Shown piece after piece: positions 24,216 through 37,450 of a stretch of 64,000 nt of DNA; within the stretch, counting starts at the first letter, position 1, and each line of letters opens with the position of its first letter. The stretch comes from Ursus arctos (taxonomy: Eukaryota; Chordata; Mammalia; Carnivora; Ursidae). The stretch is taken from contig NW_026622797.1 in assembly GCF_023065955.2 (NCBI RefSeq), positions 53,441,689 to 53,505,688 of the forward strand. Reading direction: 5' to 3'. Below the pieces are notes generated by a model. That model searched no databases, had not been told where the DNA came from, and was given only the letters and a program-made list of their open reading frames with translations. A program made the position numbers and the translations under genes.

Positions 24216-24819
24216 ATGGGGGGTCATTTTGGAATCATTCAAATTTATTGGCTATATTATTGATAATTTTGAATGGAACTTAAAACTGTATCCTTTCTTT
24301 CTTTTCAGTGTATATTCCTTTATTAATTCTTGAGACCATCCACTCTATATGTTTTATGTTAAATTTTTCCCTAACAGTGTTTCTAGAATGATTGCCTTAA
24401 GAAATGGCAAAGCCTTAAGCTCCTGAACATGTTACTGCATGTTACAGAAATTCCACAGTAATCAAATAACATGCTAGTATAGACTTCTGTTAATGGCAGA
24501 TGAGGCTCAGAACCAATGAGAAGTGCTGGATAATATTTATCTTTTAAAAGTCTTCTTAAATGCATTGACAAACTGGCTAAAATAGACGGTAAGGAACACT
24601 CAGGTCAAAAACTAAAGGGGAGAATGCAGAGAGGAGAGAACACTGACGTCCCTTTCAACTCGAAGGCCCGTGCTGGAGTGAACAGGAGCCTTAATCTGCA
24701 CAGTCTTCTGGAGCTGGGGAAGAGCAGATAAAACCCAGGGCTTGGACAGTAAAGCTAGGACCCAAAGACCCAGTGGAAGGATGAACTAGAAATAACCCCT
24801 ATCTCCCAGGAAATTGCAA

Positions 24820-26000
24820 AGATAATTGCCAATGAGTGGAAGAAGAAAAAAATTGTAATAAGAAATAACTCCATACTAGTCCATAAAGTCTCAACAAGTT
24901 TCAAAGGAAAGGTATCAGACAGACCACATAGTTCGGAAACCTGCAAATAATGACCAGAAATATCCCATATTTGAAAACAAAGAAATACACTTCTAAGTAA
25001 CCAATTGTTCAAGGAAGAAGTCATAACAGAAGTTAGGCAACATTTAGAACTAAACACTAATGCAAATTCTAGGTATCGAAACCTTTGGCATGCAGCTAAA
25101 ACAATAATTAGATAAATAAGCTTTGCTGCATCTACTAGGAATGAGAAAAGGCTACACATTAGTGAACAAAGAATTCAACTTAAGAAATTAATGAAAGAAC
25201 AGCAAGATAAATCCAAAAAAAGATGGAGGTAAGAAATAGTAATGATAAAATCAGAAATTAAAAATCAGAAGACAAAGGTACAATAGTGAAAATTAACAAA
25301 TCCAGAATGGGATGATTACTAAAATTGACAAACTTCTGGTAAGACTGATACAGAAAAAAAGAGAAGAGGCACAAATAAGCAATGATAGGAATGAAAAAGG
25401 AAACATAACTACAGATGCTACAGACGTTCTAAAAGGATATTATGAATGACTTTATCTAATAAATTTTTTAAAATTTAGATAAGATAGACCGATTCTTAGA
25501 AGATGCAAACTTATCAAGACTGACTCGGAGTAAATGAAATATCTAAAGAAATGGACTTGATGATCAAATACCTTCCTGTATGAGAGATAATAATAGGTTC
25601 TTTTTCAATGCTTCCATATTTTGAGGTAGTTTGTCACGCAGCATTAGAAAACCACAACAGTATCCGTATTTGTGATAAAGGTCTCTAGGTTAATTTCAAC
25701 ACAAACTAGATACTTATTGATATTAAGGCATTATGATTAATTTTAGATATGATTCTGGTATTATGTTTAAAAATAATTCCTTATCTTTTAGAGGTACATT
25801 GTTGAATATTGATGGATGAAATGATATGAAATTGGAATTTCCTTCAAAGTAATGAAGTGGGTAGGGGTCACACGACACAAGACTGACCATGTGTTGATAG
25901 TGGAGGGAGGTGACTGGTAGCTACAGGGGTTCATCATATCCTTCTCTTCATTTTTATGTGTGTTTGACATTTTGCGTAACAGACTCTAAGTTCCCAGGCA
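24820..26000 (+). mobile_element. ancient L1M ORF2 and 3'-end relic
   Basis: Diverged ORF2 text includes 'agactgatacagaaaaaaagagaag' and 'aggatattatgaatgac'. It is followed by the L1M-type 3' end ('gatattaaggcattatg', 'ccttatcttttagaggtaca', 'atgtgtgtttgacattttgcg'). The two halves may be one interrupted insertion. All frames are broken. Confidence 0.65.
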
Positions 26001-26009
26001 TGAAACTAT

Positions 26010-27040
26010 AACTTATATGTATTTTGTAAAGATAATTTTGATCTATTCAATAGTTAATTAACAAACTTTTAAGTGAAGTCAGCATTGCCAAAATAAATTT
26101 GATACAACTTCTTAGATAATTTGGATACCTCTCCTACCTATCTTAGGGAAAACACATGGTAGCTTTATCTTTGAACACATTTCAAACACTTTTTAGACTA
26201 AAACATCTCTAACAAATCATGTTCCTTGTATAGAAAACACCAAACCCCCCCATTTTCTTGCCCAGACTGAATCCTTATGTCCCAACTCAGCCTCTTTCCA
26301 GGATACCAACACTAAGAGCAATTTCATGTACAATGTCCTGTCTCAATTTCCCTGCCATATGTGCACTAGGATGCATATCGCTCCCTTCAGAACAGGCGCC
26401 TCATTATATTTACATTGTGCGCGTGGTCCTAGCAGAGCACCCAGCCTGTGGTTCACGCTCCATAAGCAGCAGGGTTATGCACTCACTCTTGCCAGCTCCC
26501 ACCTCCCTTGCTGGCTTATGGTGAGGCTTCAACCAGACGAAAATAAAAGCCCTGGAAATTGAATGTCTAATTGCTCCAGATCCTCTGCTCCAGGTAGAAA
26601 GCAGGCAGCTCTCACCTTTTAAAAGAGGCTTCTTTGAGTGGAGGAGGCAGCTCCTTCCCTCACTCACTCCACTCCCACAGGCAAATGGAGTCTTTCTTTG
26701 TTCCCTCGCTCAGCAGGTTGGGCTTCCCTGGCAGGGTGAGAAGAGGCTAGAGCCAACGGAGGGCAAAGCCCTGATTTGCGGCCAGTCTCACCATGGCTGT
26801 CTCCGCAGGGACGCGCGCGTTACTCAGAGCCCATTTTGGCACAAACTCAGTCACTTCAGTGAACTCAGAAGGGGCACGTGAGCTCCTGGGAGGGAGCCAC
26901 ATTATATCGAAAGGGCACAAAATATAAGGAATTTTCCCCTGTGGCCTCACCCAACTTAACGTATCTTCTTAAGTAGCTCAAATGCTAACCAAAAATACCA
27001 CAAATCTCCACTTCCTTCCTCCGTTTGCTCTCGACAAGGT
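26010..27040. other. intergenic, no gene recognised
   Basis: Mixed-composition sequence. Overlapping short frames at 26258-26562 on both strands shadow each other and resemble no known protein. Confidence 0.45.
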
Positions 27041-27054
27041 ACAAGGAATTTGAG

Positions 27055-27172
27055 GAGGTTGTGAGACTGAGCCCAGAGTTGGGCTCCGAGCTTAAGATTC
27101 TTTCTCACCCTCTCCCTCTGTCCCACCCCCTCGCCCCTCTTGCCCTCTCTCAAAAAAAAAAAAAAAAAAAAA
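27055..27172 (+). mobile_element. 5'-truncated CanSINE
   Basis: Second half of a forward SINE ('ttaagattctttctcaccctc', 'ctctctc') ending in an A run of about 23 bases. The duplication AAGGAATTTGAG flanks it at 27043-27054 and 27173-27184. Confidence 0.85.
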
Positions 27173-27189
27173 AAGGAATTTGAGAGCAG

Positions 27190-27381
27190 CTTTTTTTTTT
27201 TTTTTAAAGATTTTATTTATTTATTTAACAGAGAGACAGCCAGCGAGAGAGGGAACACAAGCAGGGGGAGTGGGAGAGGAAGAAGCAGGCTCATAGCGGA
27301 GGAGCCCGATGTGGGACTCGATCCCAGAACGCCCTGAGCCGAAGGCAGACGCTTTAACGACTGCGCTACCCAGGCGCCCCA
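27190..27381 (-). mobile_element. CanSINE next to the truncated copy
   Basis: Reverse element from a T run and 'aaagattttatttatttat' to head 'gcgctacccaggcgcccc'. About ten bases of the 'cgggatcacg' region are missing at about 27331. It lies tail to tail with the forward copy at 27055-27172, so the A and T tails face each other. Confidence 0.93.
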
Positions 27382-27479
27382 TCTTTTTTTTTTTTTTTTT
27401 TTAATTTCTGTTTCTTTTGCCCTTCCGTAGTCAAGACAAAATAATGGGTTAGTATGCTTCACAGGGGCATGGAATAATT

Positions 27480-28680
27480 TCAGTTAAATTTGAGATTGGT
27501 GTTTAACATGTCAAGTTTATCATTTTAAATTAATTTCTCTGTGCAAATCAAGAAAGAAAAGAGGGTTCTGGAATGAATCCCAAGGGAGCTGAATAAGCAG
27601 CCATTCTGTGTGGATTTGTTTAAAAAACCATAATTGAGAGGTAGTCTACGTAATCCTATTTTTTAGCTGTTCAGATGAACTTTCCTGGCTTTTCGCTTAT
27701 CTGATAGAAACTTGTTTTTCCGCATGGTATTAACTCAAGAGTTTCACACCCAGGACCAGCTGAGGGACAATTTTACATCTGAGTATCTTTTTGAGTGTCT
27801 AGTCTACCTCTTTCCTTCCTGCAGGTAGGGCACGCTCTCCCTCTCATACCCTCCTGGCATGACTCTGGTCCAGTTCTCCTCTCCCTTCTGGGGGACATAA
27901 GTGTACAATTTAGTCAACCTTATTCCACAGGAATCAATAATGTACCATTGTAGCTTAGAAATGTTATTACAGCTTCCAGAGAGGACCTCCCCACCCTAGT
28001 CCCAAAGATCAACTTACTCTTTAAACCGAGAATCCCAATTCATCAGGAGAATCATGCACTGTAATACTTGATGTAGGAGTTATTTTATAGGAAAGTGTCA
28101 CAGGGCCACTTACATGTTGACAAGTTCTGTTTTCTTTTGCTCAAGAGGGAACTGGCATCTCTTGAAAGACTAGAGGGAGGAACGACCTCTCTTACCATCT
28201 CTTACCAACCATCTTTGCTCTCTAGGTCTCCTGTGCCAGCTCAGTACCGGTAGAGATTTGCACACTTGACAACTAGATCTGACCCATCTCTGTGTGTGCC
28301 TTTGAGATGGAGGGGAAATAGGAGCCACTCAAACTAAGGTCACTTGCTTTGGTTCCCATTTCCACTGTGGACTGGTTCATTTGTGTTTGAAGAAATTTCA
28401 TATGGCCTGAAATGGTGTATGAATGTGTGCGTGTCTCTGTCAGTGTGTTATTTAGGTAATTTAAGTTAAAAAATGTATTTGAAAGATAAACCAGTAAGAA
28501 CCTGGAACTGATGTCCTACAACTAGGCTTCCTGTTGTGTTAAATGTCTCTTACAATCACATACTTGTTGGTGGCCAACGGAATTCAAAAGGAAAATATGC
28601 ATAACACAGACTAATACAACGCTTTCCCAGACTCTGGAGAACAGCTTGCTGTGGGGCTCTGTTTCATCAAAGGAAGCCCT
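27480..28680. other. intergenic, no gene recognised
   Basis: Unique-looking sequence with no repeat family or credible open frame. Confidence 0.5.
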
Positions 28681-28689
28681 GCTCTGTTG

Positions 28690-29075
28690 CAAGAATGGCT
28701 TGCTCATTCTGCTAATGAATTAGTTGTATTAACGTGCCAGAAAGAAAACAGCAATCTGGGGATGGTTTCTATAAAACTCGATGTTTCATCCAAATGTAAT
28801 TAGCACAGCCAATAATTTTTGTCCCTGCAACTGTGAAATAATTTGGAGCCAGAGGTGGAGTTAATCAAAGCTAATCTTTTGTCCACATTTAAAGAAAAGT
28901 GTCACTTGATTTTCCTTTCTGCATAATCGCTTTCGAGAGAACCATAAATAAGCCTCTTGGTTTTTTTTTCAGTTTGAAGATATTTTTTAGCGAGAATCAC
29001 ACGATGGAATCTGCCAGATTAGAGACTCATTTGGAGATGCAGAATACTTAGGGGGATCAACAATATGCAAATTTT
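28690..29075. promoter_or_regulatory. candidate conserved non-coding element
   Basis: Non-repetitive, AT-rich sequence with a cluster of homeodomain-like sites: TAATGAATTA (28713-28722, a paired-type P2 palindrome), several TAATTAG/CTAAT cores, and a POU octamer ATGCAAAT at 29065-29072. No frame is open. The composition resembles a developmental enhancer, but only cross-species alignment could confirm it. Confidence 0.3.
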
Positions 29076-29092
29076 GTAACAAAATAGTTATT

Positions 29093-29280
29093 GGGGGCTC
29101 CTGGGTGGCTCGGTCAGGTGAGTGTCTGACTGTTGGTTTTGGCTCAGGTCATGATCTCATGGGCTGTGAGACTGGGATCCGAGCTCAGCTAGGAGCCTGC
29201 TTGAGATTCTCTCCCTCTACCCCTGCCTCCCACACACAAGCACGTGAGCTCTCCTTCTCTCTGAAATAAATAAATCTTAA
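29093..29280 (+). mobile_element. CanSINE with target-site duplication
   Basis: Forward, older subtype ('gggggctcctgggtggctcgg', 'gcctgcttgagattctctcc', 'aaataaataaatctta'). The duplication AAAATAGTTATT is exact at 29081-29092 and 29281-29292. Confidence 0.95.
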
Positions 29281-29399
29281 AAAATAGTTATTAGATATAT
29301 ATTAGATAGACACTGACCTTTAAAGTTATAGCGTACCAGGTCAGAAGGTATACACGTAGCCTTGCTTTTATCTACTCTTTGGGAAGCAGTTAGGCTTGC

Positions 29400-29625
29400 A
29401 GTAAAACATACACACATGGGCATCAGAGTGAGTCAAGGTTTTAACAATGCCTCCGTCACTTTGCACTACAGTGGGAACAGAAGCAAATTGCTGGAGAGTG
29501 CTTATGCCCCAATTTCCCATCAACAAAGAGGGCTAAATGTACCTACCAACCTCACTGAGAACCTGAATGAGAATTTAAGTAAAGCACCTAGCACAAAGTA
29601 CCCTACTAGCTGCTTAACTATTACG
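29400..29625 (+). repeat. MIR SINE relic
   Basis: Diverged MIR order: 'caatttcccatcaacaaaga', 'tgtacctaccaacctcac' and 'taaagcacctagcacaaag'. Confidence 0.6.
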
Positions 29626-29784
29626 TGCCCATGATAATTACACTGTAGGTGATAAGATTATGCAGCAAATTGGAAGAAATAGTAAGAATTTATCTTATTC
29701 GAATTAGCATCAACTCAAAGTGTTAATACACTAATTTTCTCCATAATTCACACTGCTTTATCCACGTATACTTAGTAGATTATT

Positions 29785-29805
29785 AAAAAAAAAAAAAAAA
29801 AAAAA
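29785..29805 (+). repeat. poly-A tract, 21 bases
   Basis: Isolated A run with no element body recognised to its left. It may be the tail of a lost or very old insertion. Confidence 0.85.
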
Positions 29806-30194
29806 GCTCCACCACTTAGCGCATCCGAGACAGCTGATGTTCAGGAAGCTGTCTGAATGCACGACGATTTGACTCCAGCACGCTGACTCAGAGTGGCAAA
29901 ACAACTCAGTGTTTGGGTACAGAACATGATTTCTATTTTAAATATCTTAATCCTTTAAACCTCAGTTTCTTCACCAGCCACGATTCAGATGGAGGGAGAA
30001 GGGAAGGCAATCGCTTACCGCTTCCTGCTTCTCCACTAAATGGGGGATCCAGGATTAAAAGATGAAACTTTTTGACACCCAAGTATGTGCATTTCACTCC
30101 TGTACTCGACTGCCTCCCAAGTGCGGGATAAAGACAGGCAGTGCCAGAAGTTTCCAAGCAGCCACCCTCGAGAGAAGCAATGTGGTACAGGGGT

Positions 30195-30425
30195 GAGAAG
30201 TGCGGCCCCCTAGAACCCACTGCCTGAGTCTGAATCCAGCCCTGCCGCATGGGCGATGAAACCTTGGGAAAATTACTCATCTCTGTGCCTGAGCTTCCTT
30301 CTCTGGGAAGTGAGGATGAAAACAATTCCTGCCCATAAATTCATAGGAGGATTAAACACTTTAATATATGTAATCTGCTCAGAACAGTGCCTGACCTATA
30401 ATAAGCATTTGCTACCTGTTATTTA
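30195..30425 (+). repeat. MIR SINE relic
   Basis: Clear MIR text: 'ctgcctgagtctgaatcc', 'tcatctctgtgcctgagctt', 'agaacagtgcctgacctat' and 'ataagcatttgc'. Confidence 0.85.
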
Positions 30426-31059
30426 CCTTGACGGACATATGGGAAAGAGCCTAAGGTTTTGCTTTTTCTTTCATTTGTTTGTTATTAGATCTGAGGGACA
30501 TTGACTCATTTGCAACAAATTTTTTACTTTGTCCTAAAAATTGGGGGATATGCCTTTTATCTCTTATGCACTCACTACTTCAAACACGGCTCATATCTGG
30601 GTTTTTTTCCTTCCTATTTCACAGGGATTTCTGGGGGATTAAAGGAGATATTTCTAAATCAAGTTATCCCTCCTTGAGGACTGTAAGTGGTATTTATCTT
30701 TGGGGCAATGGTTCCAAAATCATTAAGCTTAAAAAGTGGGTCATTGGAATTTTCTGTAAACTGCTGAGAACTGTGGAGTCATAAGGTAAGCTCTTACCTA
30801 GGGAAGTTGGCTCTTATCATGGAGCTTGGCTTTAAAGTCAGCATTTAAGGCAAAAAAATAAAGATAGTTCAAAGTATTCTGGAACATGTCTTAGAATGCA
30901 GGACAACAGTTTTGTTTTTGTTTTTAGTAAATCCACTCTAGATACTTTTTTCTCCAGCTTTAGAACAGATCACATTTCTGCTGTTGAACACCAGATGAAA
31001 TAATTGGCTTGTACTTAAGCCAATTTGTACGAAAAACATGGACAACCTAAACCAAGCAC

Positions 31060-31235
31060 TTCTTTGTATACTCCCTCATTTATTTCCCACAGTTACCATC
31101 TGAAGTATTAGCAATCCCTTTTTTACCTGTGAAGGACTGAGGCAAAGCAAAATAAATGACTTGCCTAGGTCACCAGCAGGTAGACTGGGAAGTAGAATTC
31201 TGACCTCAATTCTCTTGGACATGGAAGCCCTTATT
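31060..31235 (-). repeat. MIR SINE relic
   Basis: Inverted MIR: 'ttttacctgtgaaggactgagg', 'aaatgacttgcctaggtcacc' and 'gaattctgacctcaa'. Confidence 0.75.
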
Positions 31236-31239
31236 TTCC

Positions 31240-32440
31240 CTCTAATGCTCCCTCTGCCTAGAATCACTCTTGCATGGCTTTGAGGGAGACAAATCATCCT
31301 CTACTCTGCTGAAGAAGACTGCTTACCATCTATTAGAGGAAACACTGAATTTAGACCTCCTCATATGGACTTGAATACGAAGAAGCTAGAGGAAGTCCAA
31401 TGAAGACTAAGGAACTGTTTGGAAAGAAGTCTCTGGAGGGCTCTGGTTTAAGAGTGGAAAGATTTAGAGAGAGACAGCAAGGCCATTACTGACTCCACGG
31501 CATTTTAGAGACATACATAAATGATGCAGGGCAGCCGAGGAAGAATCAGCCTGGAAGTCCGTGTGGCTTGGCGGCAGCCCTCGTAGAACACGGGGCTGGG
31601 TGGGGGCCTCCTGTTCCACCTCGCCGTTCTAGGAATCCACCCTAGGCTTCACTAATAAATGTAGCAAAGTCTGAGAGGGTTTTGGCCGAGGCTAGTTACA
31701 GATACCGCTCAGCTGATTTCCTGGAATGCCTTTCTGAAGGGAAACCAGACATGACTGTCTTCCCCTCATTTAATGATGGGAAAATGAGACCCAGACAATT
31801 CACAGGGAAAGTGACTATTCAATGGACAGCCCCACGTTCCCAGGTTGACACATTGGTTTCCAGGGCAGGGCTCCAAGCACATCAGTGAGAGTGGCCACGC
31901 TTACCCTCCAATCCTGCAGGAAGTGCACAGAACATACCTAGTAAGCCCCCCACCTGCCCGTGGGAGGTTATCGGGGCAAAAGGAAGGGAATGTTCCCCAT
32001 GGCTGGTCCTGTCTACCTGAGGCCGCCAGAGCAGCGCATCGCCTGAGACCAATTACTCAAACTGCTGGCTCACAATAAAGGCGGGACCCTTTCTTGTGCT
32101 CTTACTCTTTCTAAAGGGTTCTTTTCCCTTTCATTGTGTTTTTCTGACTATGCATACAATATAGTTAATACAAAAAAAGGAAAAAAACAGAAGAGTGTAC
32201 AAAATAAGATAAACAATGTAAAGAAGATCATATATTTACTAACATATTTTTCCTTACAAAACTTAGCTATAACAGTAACGACAATAATGATGAAACAGCC
32301 TCTGTGCCAGGGGCTGCGCCACACGCTTCATTTGCACCATCTCACTCAGTGAGAGCCATTCTGGACAGGAGACATTTGACACTTCCTCCAGGTCCAATCC
32401 AGTATGGCACTCTTAAAGGGTCACATTTATTTTCCCTTTT
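31240..32440. other. intergenic, mostly unassigned
   Basis: A weak inverted MIR-like patch lies at about 31750-31830 ('gatgggaaaatgagaccc'). The rest is unique-looking and has no supported gene. Confidence 0.45.
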
Positions 32441-32444
32441 ATTT

Positions 32445-32463
32445 AAAAAAAAAAAAAAAAAAA
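32445..32463 (+). repeat. poly-A tract
   Basis: About 19 A residues with no recognisable element body. Confidence 0.85.
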
Positions 32464-32906
32464 GCTAAAAAAACCCCCAATCCAATGATAAAGAACATCA
32501 GAATGAGCTAGATCAGTTTATCATCTTAATTATAGCCCCAGACGTATGGTTAATATTAAAACATAAGAAGAACAAACAAAAATTAACATGAATGAGAAGC
32601 CCTGGATCAGAAGGCCCCTCTGGGCTCTGTTAACCTGGAGATTCCGCAGTGGCCCAGAGCACTCAACCTCCAGGCCACCGGTAAGTTCGTCAGTCTATTT
32701 TCAGAACTTGTTTAGGGTTTGTGCTTCAGCCCTACTTTACTTGGATGACCTTCTGTAAAGGTCTACTATTCTTTTTAGTTCTGCAGGTTTCAGTCATGTA
32801 ATTGTTAAAGATGATGCTGATATAAACATTTTGCTAAACTTTATGGAAGGTATAATAAAAAAAAGACCAACACATCTAAACGACCAAGTTTTCACTTATC
32901 ATTTCT

Positions 32907-33106
32907 TTTTTTTTTTTAAAGATTTTATTTATTTATTCGACAGAGATAGAGACAGCCAGCGAGAGAGGGAACACAAGCAGAGGGAGTGGGAGAGGAAGAA
33001 GCAGGCTCATAGCAGAGGAGCCTGATGTGGGGCTCGATCCCAGAACGCCGGGATCACGCCCTGAGCCGAAGGCAGACGCTTACCGCTGTGCACCCAGGCG
33101 CCCCTG
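32907..33106 (-). mobile_element. CanSINE with target-site duplication
   Basis: Reverse element, T-run tail then 'gacagccagcgagagaggg', head 'cacccaggcgcccc'. The flanking duplication CACYTATCATTTCT lies at 32893-32906 and 33107-33120, with one mismatch. Confidence 0.95.
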
Positions 33107-33709
33107 CACCTATCATTTCTACATAGAATTGTGTGGGGAAGGTAGGCTAATACTGACAAATAATCGATAAAAAGTGTAAAGTCCTTACTGAAGAATTCCA
33201 CATTTCCATCGTCTTGTTTTCACTTTAGTTGTTTTGCATTTACCTTTTTCAGGGTTTTTCCATTTCTCTACTGGCTCTGAACATTAATTCTCTCCTCTGG
33301 AGCTTGCACATAATTTGTAATTTAACAATCCTTTAAGGCTACTGAATTTTAAAATGTGCTTTTTTGATTAAAATCATAGCAAAAAGACAAGCCTGAGCGA
33401 GGGCTTACTCTTGTGAGACACTTTTACAGGACAAATCTTCCTCTTTGCACTGTGCCTCAATTCCAGCCATAACCTATAAGGCAGGAAATCAGACATGTTC
33501 CATTCACTATCCCCACACATTAAAGCAACTATATCAAGTCACTCAAATCAGGTTTACAAATAGGAGTTGTAAGCAGAATATATTTAAAGACGAATTTGCC
33601 TTCTTTCCTGAGGATATTTTCCTTGGAATGTGGGTTTTGGAATGAACTCTCAACTTCAAACTGTGGCCATGCCATGGCAATGGACCAGAGAGCCATAGTG
33701 ACAACCCAT

Positions 33710-33772
33710 TGGTGCCCAGAACAGTGCCTGGCACATGGTGGTACTTTATAAATATTTGTTGAAGGAATGAAT
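33710..33772 (+). repeat. L2 3'-end fragment
   Basis: 'cagaacagtgcctggcacat' followed by 'ataaatatttgttgaaggaatga' is the terminal phrase of L2 elements. Confidence 0.75.
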
Positions 33773-33774
33773 TT

Positions 33775-35510
33775 GCAGCTGATACAGTGATATGAAGAGC
33801 ACAGACAGAAATGGGCAACTCTGGTGTCTACCCCCTACCATGAACCAAGCCAAGAAAACCTCAGTTCTTCCCAGGTCCCACATAATGGCAGGGTCACCCC
33901 AATCATTTGGTTTTGCCACAAAGACTCGTTGTAGTTGGGTTTTTGCTACGGAGGAGCGTGAGGCCTCTTCACAAATGCTGACCTGGACCTTAACTGCTGC
34001 CCTCATTTTTTTTCCTCTCTGACACAAAGTAGAGAACTAGAGGTTAGATAGTAGTTAGCCATCCAATTTGCTGGGAAAGAACAACTGCTTATATGATCTA
34101 GACATTGAGATTTGTCTTCCAGTTACAGCTGCTCATCAATTTACAGGATGCCCAGAAGAACATTCTTTTTGAATGGTTATAATACTTTAATGTGTTTAGT
34201 TGGCACCTGCATATATTTGAACCGATTCATTTGAGAAGGGAACATTTAAATAAATTTCTTTGTTACTGTTTATTCTTTATATATTGACTATTGCCATTTT
34301 CTCCCTTTTTATTTACTTTACAGTTTTTTTATTGAGATGTAATTGACTACAATTAATTTTTTATTTGGTCAAGTGGAATAGGAATAGTTCACACTCAGTT
34401 CTTGCTCATTTGTTCATTGATCAGTGTTTACGTTTCTTTAATCAGCTCCATACTGATAATCTAGACCTAACTGTAATTTTTATGGCAAGCAGTTTTCCTT
34501 GCTGTTTAAAAAGTAACTCTTGTTCATTTATATCCTGAATGTCTTGAATTTAGGTCTTTTTCTTGATGATGTAAAAATTTACCTATTATTATTTCCCCCC
34601 AAATTTAGTATTCTATCTTAACTTAAATCTTTGGCCTTCTGTACTATATGAAGATATATCTTGAAATGAGGAATGTAACTTTGAAAATTGCCTGGGCCTC
34701 ACTGGGTCACACAGAAGTTCATTGTTCACGACTCAGGAAATATCTCAAGATGGATATTGTAAACTAATCAGAGACCCTCCAGACACCAGTGTTGCATGAA
34801 ACTCATAAGAATCGTGAATGCCTCAAAGATCCCCCAATCTATTCCAAGCAGGTATTCCTGCTACTAAACATAGAGACTAAGGGCTTCTGGGTAGATAAAT
34901 GTTCAGACCTCTTCGACAAGATGTGACCTTCACCTAAAAGCTGGGAACACTCGAAACTTTCATAGGACGGACTCCAGAAGCATGTTCCTGGATGACTCAC
35001 GAGGCTCTAGGAAAACAAAGGAAAAAAAGCCAAAAACAAACTAAAGAGCAACGTAGACACACCACGCAGCACTTGTTTCAGAGAGCAACAGAAATGACTG
35101 AGGATTTTCCTGGGTGCTGGTGGAGATCTAGTCAGGACGGCTCACTGGGCTGGACTGCAGGTCAAAACGCTTCCTATTCCCCCGGCCAGATCCCCCGCCC
35201 AGCTCCCACTGCCCTCAGGCCTGCTGGGCTCCTATCCGCCTACACACATTGCTACTGTCAATTCTGGGAGCAGCTCTGACAGCCTTGACTCTGACACGTG
35301 CACAAAGAAGAGAAGCTCAAGAGCTTTTTATCAGAAGAGTGCAGGGTGAGTAAGAAGGTGAAGTCTAGACAACTCTAAGAAGTGCTTTGATCTAAAGCTA
35401 TGTAATGAAGTTGGTACTTAAATGGGAGAAACGTTCAGCTTCAGAGACAAAATAAAAAAGGGAAAGGGAAAGGACAGATGGAGAGAGTAAGTGAGAACAA
35501 AAGAGGAGCA
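33775..35510. other. intergenic, no gene recognised
   Basis: No repeat or gene could be assigned. The 95-residue frame at 34992-35279 has no recognisable features. Confidence 0.45.
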
Positions 35511-35519
35511 AGTTTAACC

Positions 35520-36797
35520 AAGGAATCACAAGATTTGTACACTGAAAACTAGACAACATTGCTGAAAGAAAATAAAGAAGATCTAAATAAATGAAAGCTA
35601 TCCCACGCTCGTGTACTGTTAGACTTAGTGTGGTTCAGACGGCAATACCGCACCAAAATAAAAAGCTTTTCCACAGCAAAGGAAACCATCAACAAATTGA
35701 AAAGGCAACCTCCTGAATGGGAAAAGATATTTGCAAATGATACATTCAATAAGAGGATAATATCCAAAATATATAAAGAAATTCTACAACTCAACACCAA
35801 AATAATAATAATAATCTGATTTAAAAATGGGCAGAGGACCTGAATAGATATTTTTCCAAGGAAGACACCCAAATGGCCAACATTCACATGAAAAGATGCT
35901 CAACATCAGGGAAATGGAAATCAAAACAACAATGAGATGTCATGTCACACCAGTCAGAATGGCTAGACTAGAAAAAAGATAAGAAATAACAAGTGTTGGT
36001 GAAGATGTGGGGGAAAGGGAACCTTCATATGCTATTGGTGGAAATGTAAATTGGTGTAGCCACTGTCGAAAATAGTATGGAGGTTCCTCAAAAAAATTAA
36101 AAACATAAATACTATATGATCCCATAATTCTACTACTTGGTATTTACCCAGAGAAAACAAAAATGCTAATTCAAAAAGATACATGCACCCCTATGTTTAT
36201 TGCAGCATTATTTACAATAGCCAAGACTTGGAAGGAACCCAAATGTCCATCAATAGATGAATGGGTAAAGCAGATGTGCATATATACATATGTATAATGG
36301 AATGTTACTCAGACATAAAGAAGAATGAGATCTTTCCATTTGCAACAGCATAGATGGATTTATGGTAATATGCTAAGTGAAATAAATCAGAGGAAGACAA
36401 ATACCATATTATTTCATCTATATGTAGAATCTAAAAAACAAAACAAAGGAACAAATAAACAAAAATCAGAAACAGACTCATAAATACAGAGAACAAACTC
36501 ATGGTTGTCAGAGGAGATGGAGTGGGGGGGATGGGCAAAATAGGTGAAGGGGATTAAGAGGTACAAACTTCCAGTTATAAAATAAATAAGTCATGGAGAT
36601 GAAAGGTACATACAGCATAGGGAATACAGTCAATAATATTGTAATAATGTTGTATGGTGACAGACGGTAGCTACACTTAATTGAGATGAGCACTGCATAA
36701 TATATAAAATTACTGAATCACAATATTGTACAACCAAATCTAACACAACATTTTATGTCAACTATACTTCAATAATGAAATATTTTAAAAAATAAAA
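35520..36797 (+). mobile_element. 5'-truncated L1 with internal deletion
   Basis: Starts in ORF2 ('gatttgtacactgaaaac'), jumps after about 35620 to a later part of ORF2 ('cacagcaaaggaaaccatc'), then runs to the 3' end ('caactatacttcaataatgaaat'). Frames such as 35628-35819 (KETINKLKRQPPEWEKIFAN) are L1 ORF2. The copy is inactive. Confidence 0.9.
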
Positions 36798-36801
36798 AAA
36801 G

Positions 36802-37000
36802 GAGGGGTGCCTTGGTTGCTCAGTTGGTTAAGTGGCCAGCTCTTGATTTCGGCTGGGGTTATGATCTGGGGGTCATGGGATAGAGCCTGGCGACAGGCTC
36901 ACCACAGAGTCTGCTGAAGATTCTCTCTCTCTCCCTTTCCCTCCAATTCGTGCTCTCTTTCTCTCTAAATAAATAAATAAATAAATAAATAAAAACTAAA
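36802..37000 (+). mobile_element. CanSINE with (AAAT)n tail
   Basis: Diverged forward element ('ggggtgccttggttgctcagttgg') with a tail of about seven AAAT units at 36966-36993. It abuts the A tail of the preceding L1. Confidence 0.88.
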
Positions 37001-37384
37001 AACAAATTTCCGCTTTTGGAACTTCTTTTAACCTATGCACCCAAACAATCATACACACAGCATGTGCTTGTAATAGCAAATATTAGAAATAAATAGTTAA
37101 GGGGATAAATACATTGTGTTATACTACTAATAATACCATAAAATTATGCAGTAGTTTTAAAAAATGATTATATACATATGAAAAGAGAAAGAAACTCCAA
37201 GTTATTTTGTCCAAAAAAGATAGCCAACAAATGTAGTTTGATGTCACACAATATACATTTGTATATGACATTACATTAATGTATTACTTGTATAATGAAA
37301 AAATTATAATAATGAAAAGCAAATGAGGGGTGTAGAGAAAGAGAACTATGGAGAATTATACAGGGATGAAAAAAACGAAAGAAC

Positions 37385-37450
37385 CATGGAAGAAAGAAGG
37401 AAGGAAGGATGAAAGGAATGAAGGAAGGAGGAAAGAAGGGAGGAAGGAAG
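37385..37450 (+). repeat. imperfect (GAAG)n purine tract
   Basis: Degenerate AAGG/GGAA units. The lysine- and arginine-rich frame at 37348-37605 is a product of this tract. Confidence 0.85.
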
